This document shows, piece by piece, positions 1 through 13,079 of a DNA stretch of 64,000 bases. Where the stretch lies: assembly GCF_021130785.1 (NCBI RefSeq), contig NW_025777935.1:18822-82821 (forward strand), written 5' to 3'. The notes under the pieces are model-generated. The model did no database searches. It was not told where the DNA came from and saw only the letters and a list, made by a program, of their open reading frames with translations. The DNA is from Homalodisca vitripennis. Its lineage: Eukaryota > Arthropoda > Insecta > Hemiptera > Cicadellidae. Every line of letters begins with the position of its first letter. Within the stretch, counting starts at the first letter, position 1. A program made the translations under genes and the position numbers.

Positions 1-850
1 GCTAGAGACCACAAAACATAAATGCCTCAGGCCAATTTGGAGCAAACGTGGTCGATGTGATCGTTCCAAGTCAACCCTCGATCTAGGTATATTCCCAGGA
101 ATTCGAACATTATACTTCTTCCAGCATAGTGTCAGCCAATATAACGGCTGGCTCTTCATGACTATCTACTGATCGTAAAGCAAAATTTATAAAATTGGAT
201 TTTGCAGAATTTGTTTTAAGATTGAGGCTGTTAAAAATTTGAGACGCAGTTTGTTAATTTTCAACAATACTCTGCTGTTCCAGAATCAATTTTGATTTGC
301 TAGTGAAAACAGAGAGTCGTGTCATCAGCATACTGCACTAGTCTTCCGTGCAGAAGTGATGAACCTACATCATTGACATAGATCAGGAAGAGAATTCTAC
401 TGAGAATTGAGCCCTGTGGGACACCATAACTCAGGTGAATTGGTTTCAGATAATTTGTTTTGAGATCTGGACAATTTGAGTTCTGTGGCTTAAGAAATGA
501 TCTGAGCCACTGGGAGAGGCACGCCTCGTATGCCATGGGATTCAAGTTTTGTAAAGCATTGTAACATGGTAAACACAGTCGAACGCTTTCGATAAGTCCC
601 AGGAACAACACTCAATGTGTGAACATACCATATCAACAAGATTTACAACAGCGTCTATTGTCGACTTGCCCTTCCTGAAGCCAAACTGGTCTTCAGATAG
701 CTAGTTGTGCTTATTCAAAAATTTAAAGCATTCGTTTTTAAGAAAGCTTTTCGAATAGTTTGCTCATAACTGGCAAAATTGAGACAGGCCGGTAAATTTT
801 GTGGGGATTGGGGGATCGTGTCTCTTTCTTGAAAATAAGTTTTTAAATTA
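1..850 (-). pseudogene. LINE-A reverse transcriptase fragment (window edge)
   Basis: The minus strand carries part of a Jockey/CR1-group ORF2. Read 5'->3' it runs from the YRPVSILPV palm region near 840 through YGVPQGSILS (about 420) to VQYADDTTLC (about 320), and then matches the fixed-distance stretch found in the better LINE-A copy at 51.4-56.2 kb. The catalytic YADD is present but the frame breaks in several places. It is cut at its 3' side by the window start and 5'-truncated near 850, as expected of incomplete reverse transcription. It is not functional. Confidence 0.85.
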
Positions 851-870
851 CTAAAAAAGAGGTATCCAAC

Positions 871-1479
871 GTCACGACAAAAATCAGTTACAGGGCCGTT
901 GTATAATTTAAACTATCTCGCTGAATAACAACAGAATTGATATTTAAACTAATTTGACCAAAATAATAGAGCGATAAATTAAAAACTATTTTTTTATGTA
1001 TTGAACTATTATATTTATTTTTGTCTATAATAGAATACATTGAAAAGTAAAATTTAGTGCATAAAAAAGGATCCATTATTTTCTACAAATAAATAAAAAT
1101 AAAATATTTTTTGTTTCTAAACGAGTATTACGAAATTTTAATATTAGCTACTATAATTTTTCAACGTATTGTAAGATTATACAAGTTTTTACTCACCCAA
1201 TTTCTACCTGAAGCTCACAATGTTTTAATATCCTGCACCAGAAGGATAATCCTTGCTACGGAAATTACAGTTTGCCTTAAACACTTTTACTATTAGTATG
1301 ATACAATACATGGCTATATAATGTACAGAATATCCCACTATAGGTTTAAAAATTTGATTTTATATTACTTGCCTATTTATACACCAACAATTTCAAACCT
1401 CTTCACAATTATTAAAGTAGGTTTTTAAAAATATTCTGTTAAACATGTATAAAATATGGTCACCTGTATAAACTCTATG
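871..1479. other. AT-rich stretch, no gene seen
   Basis: Only short A/T-rich open frames without recognisable motifs are present on either strand. Confidence 0.6.
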
Positions 1480-3950
1480 CCTTCACACCAGACTGCTAAA
1501 TGTACCTGAACTTAGAGGACGAGAACATACATGAGTATGGCAGATATGGACCACCGAACGGTGATTTATAAAGTTTTGTATTCACACCAGACTACTAAAT
1601 ATACCTAAACTTAGAGGACGAGACATACATGAGTATGGCAGATATGACCACCGAACGGTGATTTATAGACTTTTGTATTCACACCAGACTGCTAAATGTA
1701 CCTGAACTTAGAGGACGAGACATGCATGAGTATGGCAGATATGACCAACCGGACGGTGATTTTATAAACTTTTGTATTCACACCAGTTTGCTAAATGTAC
1801 CTGAACTTAGAGGACGAGACATCCATGAATATGGCAGATATGACCACCGGACGGTGATTTATAAACTTTTATATTCACTACCAGACTGCTAAAATGTAGC
1901 TGAACTTAGAGGACGATACATACATGAGTATGGCAGATATGACCACCGACGGTGATTTATAAACTTTTATATTCACACCAGACTGCTAAATGTAGCTGAA
2001 CTTAGAGGACGAGACATACATGAGTATGGCAGATATGACCACTAGACGGTGATTTATAAACTTTTTCCATTCACACCAGACTGCTAAATGTAGCTGAACT
2101 TAGAGGACGAGACATACATGAGTATGGCAGATATGACCACCGGACTGTGATTTCTAAAACTTTTGTACTCACACCAGACTGCTAAATGTACCTGAACTTA
2201 TAGGACGAGACATACATGAGTATGGCAGATATGACCAACGGACGGTGATTTATAAACTTTTTCTATTCACACCAGACTGCTAAAATGTAGCTGAACTTAG
2301 AGGACGAGACATACATGAGTATGGCAGATATGACCACCGGACGGTGATTTATAAACTTTTGTATTCACACCAGTTTGCTAAATGTAGCTGAACTTAGAGG
2401 ACGAGACATACATGAGTATGGCAGATATGACCACCGGACGGTGATTTATAAACTTTTTGTATTCCCCACCAGACTGCTAAATGTACCTGAACTTAGAGAA
2501 CGAGTTATACATGAAGTATGGCAGATATGACCACCGGACGGTGATTTATAAACTTTTGTACTCACACCAGACTGCTAAATGTAGCTGAACTTAGAGGACG
2601 AGACCATACATGAGTATGGCAGATATGACCACCGGACGGTGATTTATAAACTTTTATATTCACACCAGACTGCTAAATGTAGCTGTAACTTAGAGGACGA
2701 GACATACATGAGTATGGCAGATATGACCACCGGACTGTGATTTCTAAACTTTTGTTACTCACACCAGACTGCTAAATGTACCTGAACTTAGAGGACGAGA
2801 CATACATGAGTATGGCAGATATGACCACCGAACGGTGAATTTATAAAGTTTTGTATTCACACCAGACTACTAAATATACCTAAACTTAGAGGACGAGACA
2901 TACATGAGTATGGCAGATATATGACCACTGGACGGTGATTTATAAACTTTTATATTCACACCAGACTGCTAAATGTAGCTGAAACTTAGAGGACGAGACA
3001 TACATGAGTATGGCAGATATGACCACCGGACGGTGATTTATAAACTTTTATATTCACACCAGACTGCTAAATGTAGCTGAACTTAGAGGACGAGACATAC
3101 ATGAGTATGGCAGATATGACCACCGGACTGTGATTTCTAAACTTTTGTACTCACACCAGACTGCTAAATGTAGCTGAACTTAGAGGACGAGACATACATG
3201 AGTATGGCAGATATGACCACCGGACGGTGATTTATAAACTTTTATATTCACACCAGACTGCTAAATGTAGCTGAACTTAGAGGACGAGACATACATGAGT
3301 ATGGCAGATATGACCACCGGACGGTGATTTATAAACTTTTGTATTCCCACCAGACTGCTAAATGTACCTGAACTTAGAGGACGAGACATGCATGAGTATG
3401 GCAGATATGACCACCGGACGGTGATTTATAAAACTTTTGTATTCACACCAGTTTGCTAAATGTACCTGAACTTAGAGGACGAGTTATACATGAGTATGGC
3501 AGATATGACAACCGGACGGTGATCTCTATAAACTTTTGTACTCACACACCAACTGCTAAATGTAGCTGAACTTAGAGGACGAGACATACATGAGTATGGC
3601 AGATATGACAACCGGACGGTGATCTATAAACTTTTGTACTCACACCAGACTGCTAAATGTACCTGAACTTAGAGGACGAGACATCCATGAATATGGCAGA
3701 TATGACCACCGGACGGTGATTTATAAACTTTTGTATTCACACCAGACTGCTAAATGTACCTGAACTTAGATGGCGAGACATGCATGGAGTATGAGACAAA
3801 CGTGGAGATATGACCACCGGATGGTGGTTTATGAACCTTTGTATTCACATGAGATTGATAAATATGCCTTAACCAGAGGACGAGACATGCATAAGTATGA
3901 GACAACAGACAGAGATAACAACTGGATGGTGGTTGATCTTTGATGTTGGA
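1480..3950. repeat. 97-bp satellite array, about 25 monomers
   Basis: A monomer of about 97 bp recurs head-to-tail, marked by CAGACTGCTAAATGTA, CTTAGAGGACGAGACATACA and GTATGGCAGATATGACCA. Each unit holds the short inverted repeat CACCG-GA-CGGTG. Copies differ by substitutions and one-base indels, with variant families (TGTACCTG versus TGTAGCTG, CAGTTTGC versus CAGACTGC) interspersed. The last two units (3770-3950) are strongly diverged, as is usual at an array edge. Confidence 0.95.
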
Positions 3951-4159
3951 TGAGTGTATAAATTTTACATGAAATAAATTCTATTTATGAACATGTTTAT
4001 TTCTGTTTACAAATAAACTATTTAGTGCAAAACTATGTACAGTATGCGTACATCATTATTAGTTTGTTATTTGAACAAACTATTATAATTAGTAACATTT
4101 GGTAAAGTAATATTAAGCTGTATGTGTAAATTTATATTTTTGAGTAGAAACCAAAAACT

Positions 4160-4680
4160 TCTGTCGATTTGTGTTTGTCATTACTTGATCGTATACACAG
4201 TCAATATATTTTGTGTATTGGTTGTACCTACTAATTCATCTTGTTTTGTTTTTAAGTAACACATAGTTAAAGTTTTATTAAGCTATATATTTTTAATTTA
4301 TAGTCTTAGGTAGGAATGTGTGTTTGTTATTACTTAATCTTAGTTACAGCCAATATATTTTGTGTATTGGTTGTACCTACTAATTCATCTTGTTTTGTTT
4401 TTAGTAACACATAGTTAAAGTTTTATTAAGCTATATATTTTTTAATTTATAGTCTTAGGTAGGAATGTGTTGTTTGTTATTACTTAATCTTAGTTACAGC
4501 CAATATATTTTTGTGTATTGGTTGTACCTACTAATTCATCTTGTTTTGTTTTTTAGTAACACATAGTTAAAGTTTTATTAAACTATATATTTTAATTTTA
4601 AAGTCTTAGGTAGGAATGGGTGTTTGTTATTACTTAATCTTAGTTACAGCCAATATATTTCGTTTAGAGGTTATACCTAT
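4160..4680. repeat. About 150-bp tandem repeat, 3.5 copies
   Basis: The block GTGTTTGTTATTACTTAATC followed by CCAATATATTTTGTGTATTG and CTTGTTTTGTTTTTAGTAAC recurs at about 4166, 4318, 4469 and 4618. The last copy diverges halfway. No coding signal. Confidence 0.9.
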
Positions 4681-5559
4681 AATGCATATTGTTTTATTTT
4701 ATTGTTTTCAGTATTGTTACGTAAGTAATACGGTACATTGCAATATAATTTGTAGAAAATGTTATCTGAAACAGGCCAAAAATAAACTAAATATAGCTAT
4801 CAGAAGTCTAAACACTATAAAATAAAACTTATAAATGTAATCGATGGTCCATAAAAGTAAAACAGAAGTAAGTTAGAAGTAAACATTTTAATTGATGTTT
4901 TGTGGAAACCCAATTAATAATAATCATCTACACATTAATATGTGTAGATGATTATTACTTAATTATGTGTGTGATTAGCTACGTAAATTTAATACGTAAC
5001 TTAAGTAGCTAATCAGATGTTTTGCCAAGGTGGGTTTTAAAAAATATTGCTCAGTATAGGTCTATAAATTTATTATAGTGTTAAACTAAACTGTAAACAA
5101 TCAGAGGTTCCTGATATAAAATTCATGTCTATAATGTTTCCTTCGCTTTTCTAAGCTATAAGCTCAACCTATTGCAGAATATATATATATGCTTGCACCC
5201 AAGCTCATGGTTCACACATCACTGCGTTAATTGTTATTGCGTCCAGTCAAGCGCCTGATATATAAACAAATGCGATCCACACAGACATAAGGGTGGCTTT
5301 TGTTTAACCAAAACGTTTCTGTGTAATCGTTTTAATTATTCTATTTTGGTCCGTAAAACAACGAGGACGCTCATAAGGTTTGCTCTCTTTGTAGTTGTGC
5401 AACCGATTGTAAGAGCATCATGATTTAAAATTGAAAATGTTTCATTGGTCTAATTAAAAAATGGACAGCCTGTAGCCAGCCAAAACTAATACAGTATAAT
5501 AGCAGTAACTAATAGTGGATGAAGCTGTTCAGACAGTTCAAGAACTATTAGTTCTGAGC
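4681..5559. other. Non-coding spacer between satellites
   Basis: No gene is seen. It contains two hairpin-forming inverted repeats (one listed separately) and AT-rich unique sequence. Confidence 0.6.
4918..4956. repeat. Short perfect inverted repeat (hairpin)
   Basis: AATAATCATCTACACAT and its exact reverse complement flank a 4-5 base AT loop. A second, weaker inverted repeat (ATTAGCTAC ... GTAGCTAAT) lies just downstream at 4972-5012. Confidence 0.8.
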
Positions 5560-6660
5560 TTTTTATGACTGTGGCTGCAGCTATTTTGTGTATGAAAATA
5601 CAAAAAGAAAATGTGATATGGTTCCAGTAATCTATTGATAATTAGTTGACAAATATTGATTGATGATACTGACCAGTTCATGAGTTATTAGTTATTAATT
5701 ATTTTAACTGTGTGTGCAGCTATTTTTATATGAAAATACATAAAGAAAATGTGACATGGTTCCTGTAAATGTATTGATAATTAGTTGATAAATATTGATT
5801 GATGATACTGACCGTTCAAGAGTTTATTAGTTATTAATTATTTTAACTGTGTGTGCAGCTATTTTTATATGAAAATACATAAAAAAATGTGATATGGTTC
5901 CAGTAATCTATTGATAATTAGTTGACAAATATTGATTGATGATACTGACAGTTCATGAGTTATTAGTTATTAATTATTTTAACTGTGTGTGCAGCTATTT
6001 TTATATGAAAATACATAAAGAAAATGTGACATGGTTCCTGTAATCTATTGATAATTAGTTGATAAATATTGATTGATGATACTGACCGTTCAAGAGTTAT
6101 TAGTTATTAATTATTTTAACTGTGTATGCAGCTACTTTAATATGAAAATACATAAAGAAAATGTGATATGGTTCCAGTAATCTATTGATAATTAGTTGAC
6201 AAATATTGATTGATGATACTGACAGTTCAAGAGTTATTAGTTATTAATTATTTTAACTGTGTGTGCAGCTATTTTTATATGAAAATACATAAAAAAAATG
6301 TGATATGGTTCCAGTAATCTATTGATAATTAGTTGACAAATATTGATTGATGATACTAACAGTTTCATGAGTTATTAGTTATTAATTATTTTAACTGTGT
6401 GTGCAGCTATTTTTATATGAAAATACATAAAGAAAATGTGACATGGTTCCAGTAATCTATTGATAATTAGTTGATAAATATTGATTGATGATACTGACCG
6501 TTCAAGAGTTATTAGTTATTAATTATTTTAACTGTGTGTGCAGCTATTTTTATATGAAAATACATAAAGAAAATTTGATATGGTTCCAGTAATCTATTGA
6601 TAATTAGTTGACAAATATTGATTGATGATACTGATAGTTCAAGTTGTTAATTGTTATAAC
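5560..6660. repeat. 137-bp satellite array, about 8 monomers
   Basis: The unit is marked by AACTGTGTGTGCAGCTATTT, GAAAATACATAAAGAAAATG and TGATAATTAGTTGA and recurs every 137-138 bp. Units alternate between ACAAATATTGATTG and ATAAATATTGATTG variants, and between TGATATGG and TGACATGG, hinting at a two-unit higher-order repeat. Confidence 0.92.
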
Positions 6661-6759
6661 TGTGTGTCCAGCTATTTTGTGTACGGAAATGCAAAAAGAA
6701 AAATGATTCGTTGGTCTAATTAGAAACGATCAGCCCTGTCAGACACTAATACAGTATGA

Positions 6760-8363
6760 TTTTTTTTTATTTATTTTTTTATTTTATTTTTTTTTATTTG
6801 TATCAACGGTTACACCATTTCCATTCAATGACAAATTATAGACTCAAGAATACTTGACTACTTACTTATTAATTATATTATATAAAAGAGAACTTATCAA
6901 GATAGTATAAATAAGTGACAGACACATTGATAAAAATATCAAAAACAACTAAAATCCATAACAATAACGAGTAAATTAAATAATAACAAAAAGCAAATAA
7001 CAATTGGACATAAATTAAGATCAGTTTTAGGAGAACTTTCCCACTTTTGAATTTCTGTATGTGGCCCTTTAAAGGCTCGCCACCAAGCACTTTATTCTGC
7101 TCCGAACTAATCCAATTAGTAAAGTTCCACTCAGGACCAAACAATTTCACTTAATTTGATGTGTGTGATAAATTTAACAGTGATAAAAATAAATAAGTTA
7201 ACAACAATATAAATAATTTAAACAATAACATAACATATAGACAATATTTAATAATAACTATATAAGCAACAACAATGAATAATTAATCTACAAATCACAC
7301 ACTTAGATGTGAACTGGACGCAATAAATAATGTTAATAAGTGCATGATATTGTAAACATATGATCAAGACTAATTGGTACACAATAAAAAGTAAGAATAT
7401 AGTAAGTAATTTATAACTTAAAAAGTCTTCTTAATGCTAATTCGGAATCAAAGAAGAAATCATATCCCAGCCCCGAAGACAGTGCATTTCCTCTTCTTTG
7501 GAGTCTAGGGCAGACAACTATGGTAGGCGTAGGATGTGGAATACTGGTGACGAAAAAACAAGTCTCGAGATCTGGTTGATCCAGGGATGCGGAAAATAAT
7601 CCTTGAAAGAAGATCATCACAGTCAACCGGCCCAGTGAGAAGTTTACGACAGCATCAGCAAGTTGTCTTCGCACAGAAAAGGTACAACAGCCCAAGAGAC
7701 TCTGCTATTGTGTCAACAGGTGCTGCCATATAATCATAGCCCAGCCTAACTCCTATTATCCGCAAAAAGCGTCTCTGGAACTTCTATAATCGATCTGTAT
7801 CATCAACTTGATAAGGGGCCCAAAAAACACAGCAATATTCCAGGATGGAGCGGATAAGTACAGTGTACAAGGACATCAAAGCTCTAGTGCTAAGGCCATT
7901 TCTAGAAGTGCGGATTATGAAACCTAGTGTTCTAGAGGCTCTGTTGCAAATATGGTCAATGTGTTTGTCCGGCCGTAAATCAGCCGAGAAAATTACACCA
8001 AGGTCCTTTACTTGAGTTTTTCTTGGTAACACAGTACCACACAGCTTATACTCGATCATAACAGGATCAGCTGAACGATGAAATGTAACAACTGCACACT
8101 TGCTTACATTCAACCTCATGCAATTTTTGGGAGCACCACTTTTCAATCCTGTCGAGACTATCCTGAAGTTGTTGACAGTCATTTGGTCCCGTAATTGCAG
8201 AGAAAACCTTGATGTCATAAGCAAATAATAAACACTTAAGACCAATTGCACTAACAATGTCGTTAATAAAGATGTTAAACATAAAGGGTCCTAGATGGGA
8301 TCCTTGGGGTACACCTGATTTGGCCAGAAAGGGTTCACATAATGCACCCGCAAACTTAACCAC
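6760..8363 (-). pseudogene. LINE-D, 3' half (RT C-terminus and 3' UTR)
   Basis: Minus-strand Jockey/CR1-group reverse transcriptase reading SGVPQGSHLGPFMFNIFIND (about 8300), then an altered catalytic box and the DLGVIFSADL and ILEYCCVFWAPY C-terminal motifs, ending near 7414. A/T-rich tail sequence at 6760-6800 reads as a poly(A)-like end on this strand. The expected FADD box reads FAYD here, so the second catalytic aspartate position is disturbed. The frame shifts at least twice. The 5' half of the same element lies at 11,347-12,340, separated by nested LINE-B. Confidence 0.82.
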
Positions 8364-8369
8364 AAGTTT

Positions 8370-11346
8370 AAATAAATATGGACTTTAAATAAATAAATAA
8401 TAAATAAATAAATAAGGACTTTATTTTGGAGCGGTTTTCAACAATAATTGCTGGTTTACAAAACGACTCATGTCTTATTATAGTTCTTAAAAAATTAAAA
8501 GCTTATTTTATAGTTATTAATAAATAAAACATAATATTAGACATACAGTTATATTTGGCTATATCACCTTATATTGTACATTAAATACTTGTATATATTT
8601 TCTTTGTATGTCGTTTCAGATACACCCTGGCCTGTTACGCTGGAGGACAGTTCATTATATAATTTGGGAGCAAAGTACGCAAATCGCTTTCTTTCAAATT
8701 CACGGCGAACGCGAGGCATCTCCAACACTTGATCCTGTCTAGTACTGCGAGATCGGACCTGCTTTTTAGTTTTTCTCTCAGATATCCCGGCCTGCCAGTG
8801 GTCAGGATTCTGTAAACCTGGCATGAGGAGCGCAGGGTACAAGTATCAGCTACAGTCAACAAACCCAGCGATCGTCGAGCCTCCGAAACATGGTCAAACC
8901 TTCTTAAACCACATACATACCTTACACACATATTTTGGACCCTCTGTAATTTTTCTAAATCTCCTTTAGACACAATGTTGCCATAGACAGGGAGGCAATA
9001 ATTGATCACAGAGAGCACAAGAGCCCGGACAAGGCGAAGCCTGGTCTCTCTAGGAAACGTGTGCCTATGCTTGTATAGCATTCTCAGTCGACCAAGTGTT
9101 CGCCGACAAACAGCACTTACATGACCAGATAGTGTGAGGCCACTATCAAGCATGAGGCCCAAGAGCTTTGAGGATTCACACTCCTTCAGTCTGACACTGC
9201 CAAGCAACACCTCACCCACTGTCTCCGAACCCACATTGGAAGGAATCGACAACACACTACACTTTTCCTTGTTCAGTTTAATCCCATGCCTCTCAGACCA
9301 ATCATGGACAATGCTTAAGTCAGCATTCAAAATGGAAACTGCTGAGTCAGCTATTCCGGCTTCATATGAAACACACAGTTGAGCATCATCGGCGTATGAA
9401 TACAAGCGACTATGTTGCAAGTCTGAACCCATAGTGGCGGGAAAACAGGGTGAATAGAATGGGCCCAAGGCAACTTCCCTGTGGAACACCAGCAACTCTA
9501 CTTAAAGATGAGGAGAAATCCATCCCAATTTTAACCTTTTGTCTCCTATTCACCAAATAGGAATCAAACCAAGAAACCACCTCTGGTCGAAAACCATAAA
9601 AATGCATGACAGCCAACAACATCCTGTGGTCTATTGAGTCGAATGCATGTGAAAAGTCCAGCATTGCAAGAAGAGATGCTTTCTTATCCGCCCTTGCGTG
9701 AAGCAACTCGTCACAAACGAGCAAAAGCGCAGTTGCAGTACTATGGTCCTTCCTCAACCCAGACTGTAAGGCTGGAAGGATATTCTCCGACTCCAGAAAT
9801 TGTACCATTTGTGGAAACAACCAGCTTCTCCATTATCTTCGACAGGGCAGGCAATACCGAAATTGGACGCAGCTCGGATACAGATGAAGGTGCTTTGACT
9901 TTGGGAAGAAGGCAGTACAATTGCCTCCTTCCATGCATCCGGAAAAGTGGAAGTGGCCAATGACTGGTTAGCTAAATGTGTTATGGCATCAATACAATAC
10001 GGACTTATCATTTTAATCATTTTTATTGATATGCCATCAGCTCCAACTGCCTCTGATGTGATGCTATTCAAAGCCTCCTGCACTTCTCTCCTTGTAATAC
10101 TCCTGAAATAGAAATCACAAGTGACACTCTCTGATTTGTTTCTTTCATAGAACTGTACGCAATCATCATTTGCCATGATACCTAAGCCCATACTAACGAA
10201 ATACTTATTGATTTCTTCCAAATCTTTTACAAAGTTGGGTATGGCTGGATCGAATGGATCAGTGACACCACTTGTCCTTATTTTAGTCCAAAAGTCTCTA
10301 GAGCTTTTACATTTCTCCATTTCAGTTCTAAAATAATTTTGTTTTGATCGTCTTATTTCATTGTTGAGCATATTTCTAACCTTACAATATGTTTTTTTAC
10401 AAGTTTCATTTCCTGTATATAGCATTTTCTTCTTATAATAATCTTTTTCTATGGTTAGTTGAATGATTTGTTTATTTCTCCATGGAGATTTCTTTCTGGT
10501 CACTCTCTTATGTACTAGAGGTGCATTTTTCATTAAAAACTTGAATAATAGCAGAATTAATAAAATATAGAATGTCATCTACATTGTTCATAGACATAGC
10601 ATCTTCCCACCTAATACTGGACGTACAATGTATCATCTTGTCAATGTCAAATCGGAAGAAGTCACAATAAGTAACAAATCTAGGAGGCCTTCTTGATTTT
10701 TTTGTTTTTATATCGACATATGTCATCTTGTGATCAGATACTCGAACACCTCTTGAGTCATAGATGGTTGACATATCCACGACGTCACACTGTACGTATT
10801 TAACGTTGCTATTTACAATAATGTAATCAATCAAAGTTGCACAGGTTTTAGTAACCCTTGTAGCAACTTTAACCAACTGAGTCACCTCAAGGCTCTTAAA
10901 GAGTTTATTTGCAAAGCGGGTCTCTGGGGATGATAAATCTAACAAGTTAATATTCAAGTCACCCATTACATCAATATTATCTGCGTACTGGGCCATATCA
11001 CAAAATACAAAGTGGAGAGCGGGCTCTAGACAAGTGTAAGGCATATCTCCTGGTCTGTAGATAATGCAAATACAGAAAGATTCACTTTTACACTTCAATA
11101 TTCCACAAATATGCTCTGGAAAATTACAATCTTCAAATTGAAGTGATTTCAGCGAAAATTGTAGGCAGTTCTTCACGTATAGTGCCACTCCACCACCTCT
11201 GGAGGCAACTGCATTTCCCTTTCTGTCGCTCCTAAACAATGAATATCCACTCATCGCAAACTCATCAGAAGATTTACTTTCATTCAGCCAAGTTTCCGAA
11301 ACACCAAAAACATCCAGGTTTAAATCCTCTACCACGTCACGCATCT
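8370..11346 (-). mobile_element. LINE-B (Jockey-group), 5'-truncated, nested in LINE-D
   Basis: A minus-strand LINE with endonuclease and reverse transcriptase ends in a 3' tail of TTTA/TTATTT repeats at 8370-8410. Its 5' end cuts into the endonuclease domain near 11,346. The sequences on its two sides fit together as one interrupted ORF2 (LINE-D), so LINE-B is the younger insertion. I could not identify a clear target-site duplication. Confidence 0.8.
8564..11344 (-). pseudogene. LINE-B ORF2: AP-endonuclease plus reverse transcriptase
   Basis: The N-terminal part (11,344-10,508) is an AP-type endonuclease that nicks target DNA: VSETWLNE, RGGGVALYVKN, MGDLNINLLD and a terminal SDHKMTYVDI are visible, while the first beta-strands are missing through 5' truncation. 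The reverse transcriptase follows with ELRPISVLPALSKIMEKL (about 9870), FDSIDHRMLL (about 9630), GVPQGSCLGPILF (about 9500) and YSYADDAQLC (about 9400), then a thumb and a C-terminal cysteine/arginine-rich tail ending near 8564. Frame changes near 10,570, 9930, 9480 and 8840 break it into pieces. Catalytic residues survive, so decay looks moderate. LINE-C at 21-22 kb is its closest relative in the window by motif style. Confidence 0.85.
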
Positions 11347-12340
11347 CTTCGTTTCATGTTAATAAGGTAGGAGTTAAACCATTTCAACAAGGAGCCATCT
11401 ATGCCATAGGTTCTGAGTTTATAAATCAAGTGATCATGGTTGACACTATCAAAGGCTTTAGCGAAATCAATGTATGCACTGTCAACCTGCAGTCCGTCCC
11501 TAAATGCTGAGATGATGTAATCTTCGTATAGAATAAGGTTAGTTGAAGTGGACCTTCCAGGCAAAAAGCCATGTTGCTCCTTCGAAATTATACTCTTGAA
11601 TGTAAAAGACAACTGGTCCAACACTAAGCTTTCGAATACCTTCCCAATAGCAGATTGGATTGCAATAGGACGGTAATTGCTTATGTTTTTAAGATCAGAG
11701 GACATGTGGATAGGGGCAGAAGAAAAAAAGGCAGCAAACAGATTGCATACTGATTTAGGAGAAGATTCTTTTCTGCCTTCGTAAAAATATTCATCTACAC
11801 CTTGAATATTTGTCTTCGTGTTATTCACAAAAGCCCAGAAAGACTTAACATTGGTGGGAATTGCAGAATTGATGTGGCCCATATAGTCAGAATAACACAC
11901 TTTCTACTGAGGGCTTTGCATTGATTTCTAACCTTGCAAAATTCATTATAATCATTGAGTCCAAGGCTACTTTTATAGATCTTATGAAGTATCTTCTTTT
12001 TAACCACAAGACGTCCTCAGGTCAGCTGAAAAACCAACAAGGAAACCTCCGTCTACCAATAGTATTTGAAGGGGTGGATTCAAGTACGACCCTGTGTATG
12101 CCATCAACATATTGGTCAAAGTACTCATTAGGATTGTCAATATCAAAATAGGTGGTTCCAATACTTATGCTAAGCCTCCTGAAGATATCAATCAAGTTGA
12201 ATCTACGAAAATCAGGGATGGTTGTCTCACCGGCATGATTACAATCAACTCTAAAATTGGTAGTGGTACTAAGTGCCGGGTGGGCATTCTCAACTGGTAA
12301 AAGGGGATCCGGAAGATAGGAAGATTGAAGTGTTTATGAA
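11347..12340 (-). pseudogene. LINE-D, 5' half (linker and RT N-terminus)
   Basis: The minus strand encodes the endonuclease-RT linker and the first RT blocks: NYRPIAIQSAIGKVFESLV, HGFLPGRSTSTNLILYED, YIDFAKAFDSVNHDHLIYKL and WFNSYLIN near 11,350. The text stops where a thumb/palm continuation should follow; that continuation (VKFAGALCEPFLAKSGVPQ) is found at 8363. At least two frame breaks (about 11,900 and 12,010). Confidence 0.8.
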
Positions 12341-13079
12341 GTTTCAGACATTACTGCCGGAGACTGCGAAGAGACTTGCGCAGACAATCCTGTAAGTCTT
12401 GGACTACTGCTACCTGCTTATAGCAACAGCATTCGAGAATAGACGTTAGCAGAACCCAAAAGCTGCAGAACTCAGCCTTCAAGTTTACTTTCAACTTGAG
12501 ACAGTTTAATCATATCTCTCCTTTCTCTGACGCTGTCCAGTTATTTCCCGCGTAGGCAGTGAGCAGTATGCTGACGGGTTGCAAGATTCATACATTTATA
12601 GAACCACAGTAACCCTTATATATGGAGGAGGTCTGTCAACGAAACACCCACCAAGAAGGAAGGCTTCACTTTTATAAAGTGAAGTTGGAAGTTGGAAAAT
12701 GAGGCTTTTCTTATTTTGGTCTCGGCATTTGCAATTGCTTCCGAACGTATTACAAGCATTGTAACCTGTTCATATTTTAAAGGTAAAATGAAGAAATTTG
12801 GAATTTTCGCCCTGGTCCAAAGAACAAACTTATTTATTTTCAAATAAAAAATTTCTATCGCCTCTGACAGGACGTAAGGTACTATAAACTTAATTGTTAT
12901 ACGTAATTATATTATTAGTCCTTTCTATTAACTTATTAAAACCAGACTGTGACTCCAAATTGGTTAATTACAAATCTCTAATCTGTTTGATACTTTTAAC
13001 TAAGTAGAGGATGAAGGAGACAGACAATAGAAAAGTTTAATGACTCCTGCTTCTGATATGATGATAAGAATAATCATAA
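12341..13079. other. No gene seen
   Basis: Unique-looking AT-rich sequence; short frames only, with no motif I recognise. Confidence 0.5.

Noticed and set aside
1480..3950. CRISPR-like array
   Set aside because: Units are contiguous satellite monomers with no unique spacers, in a eukaryotic repeat context.
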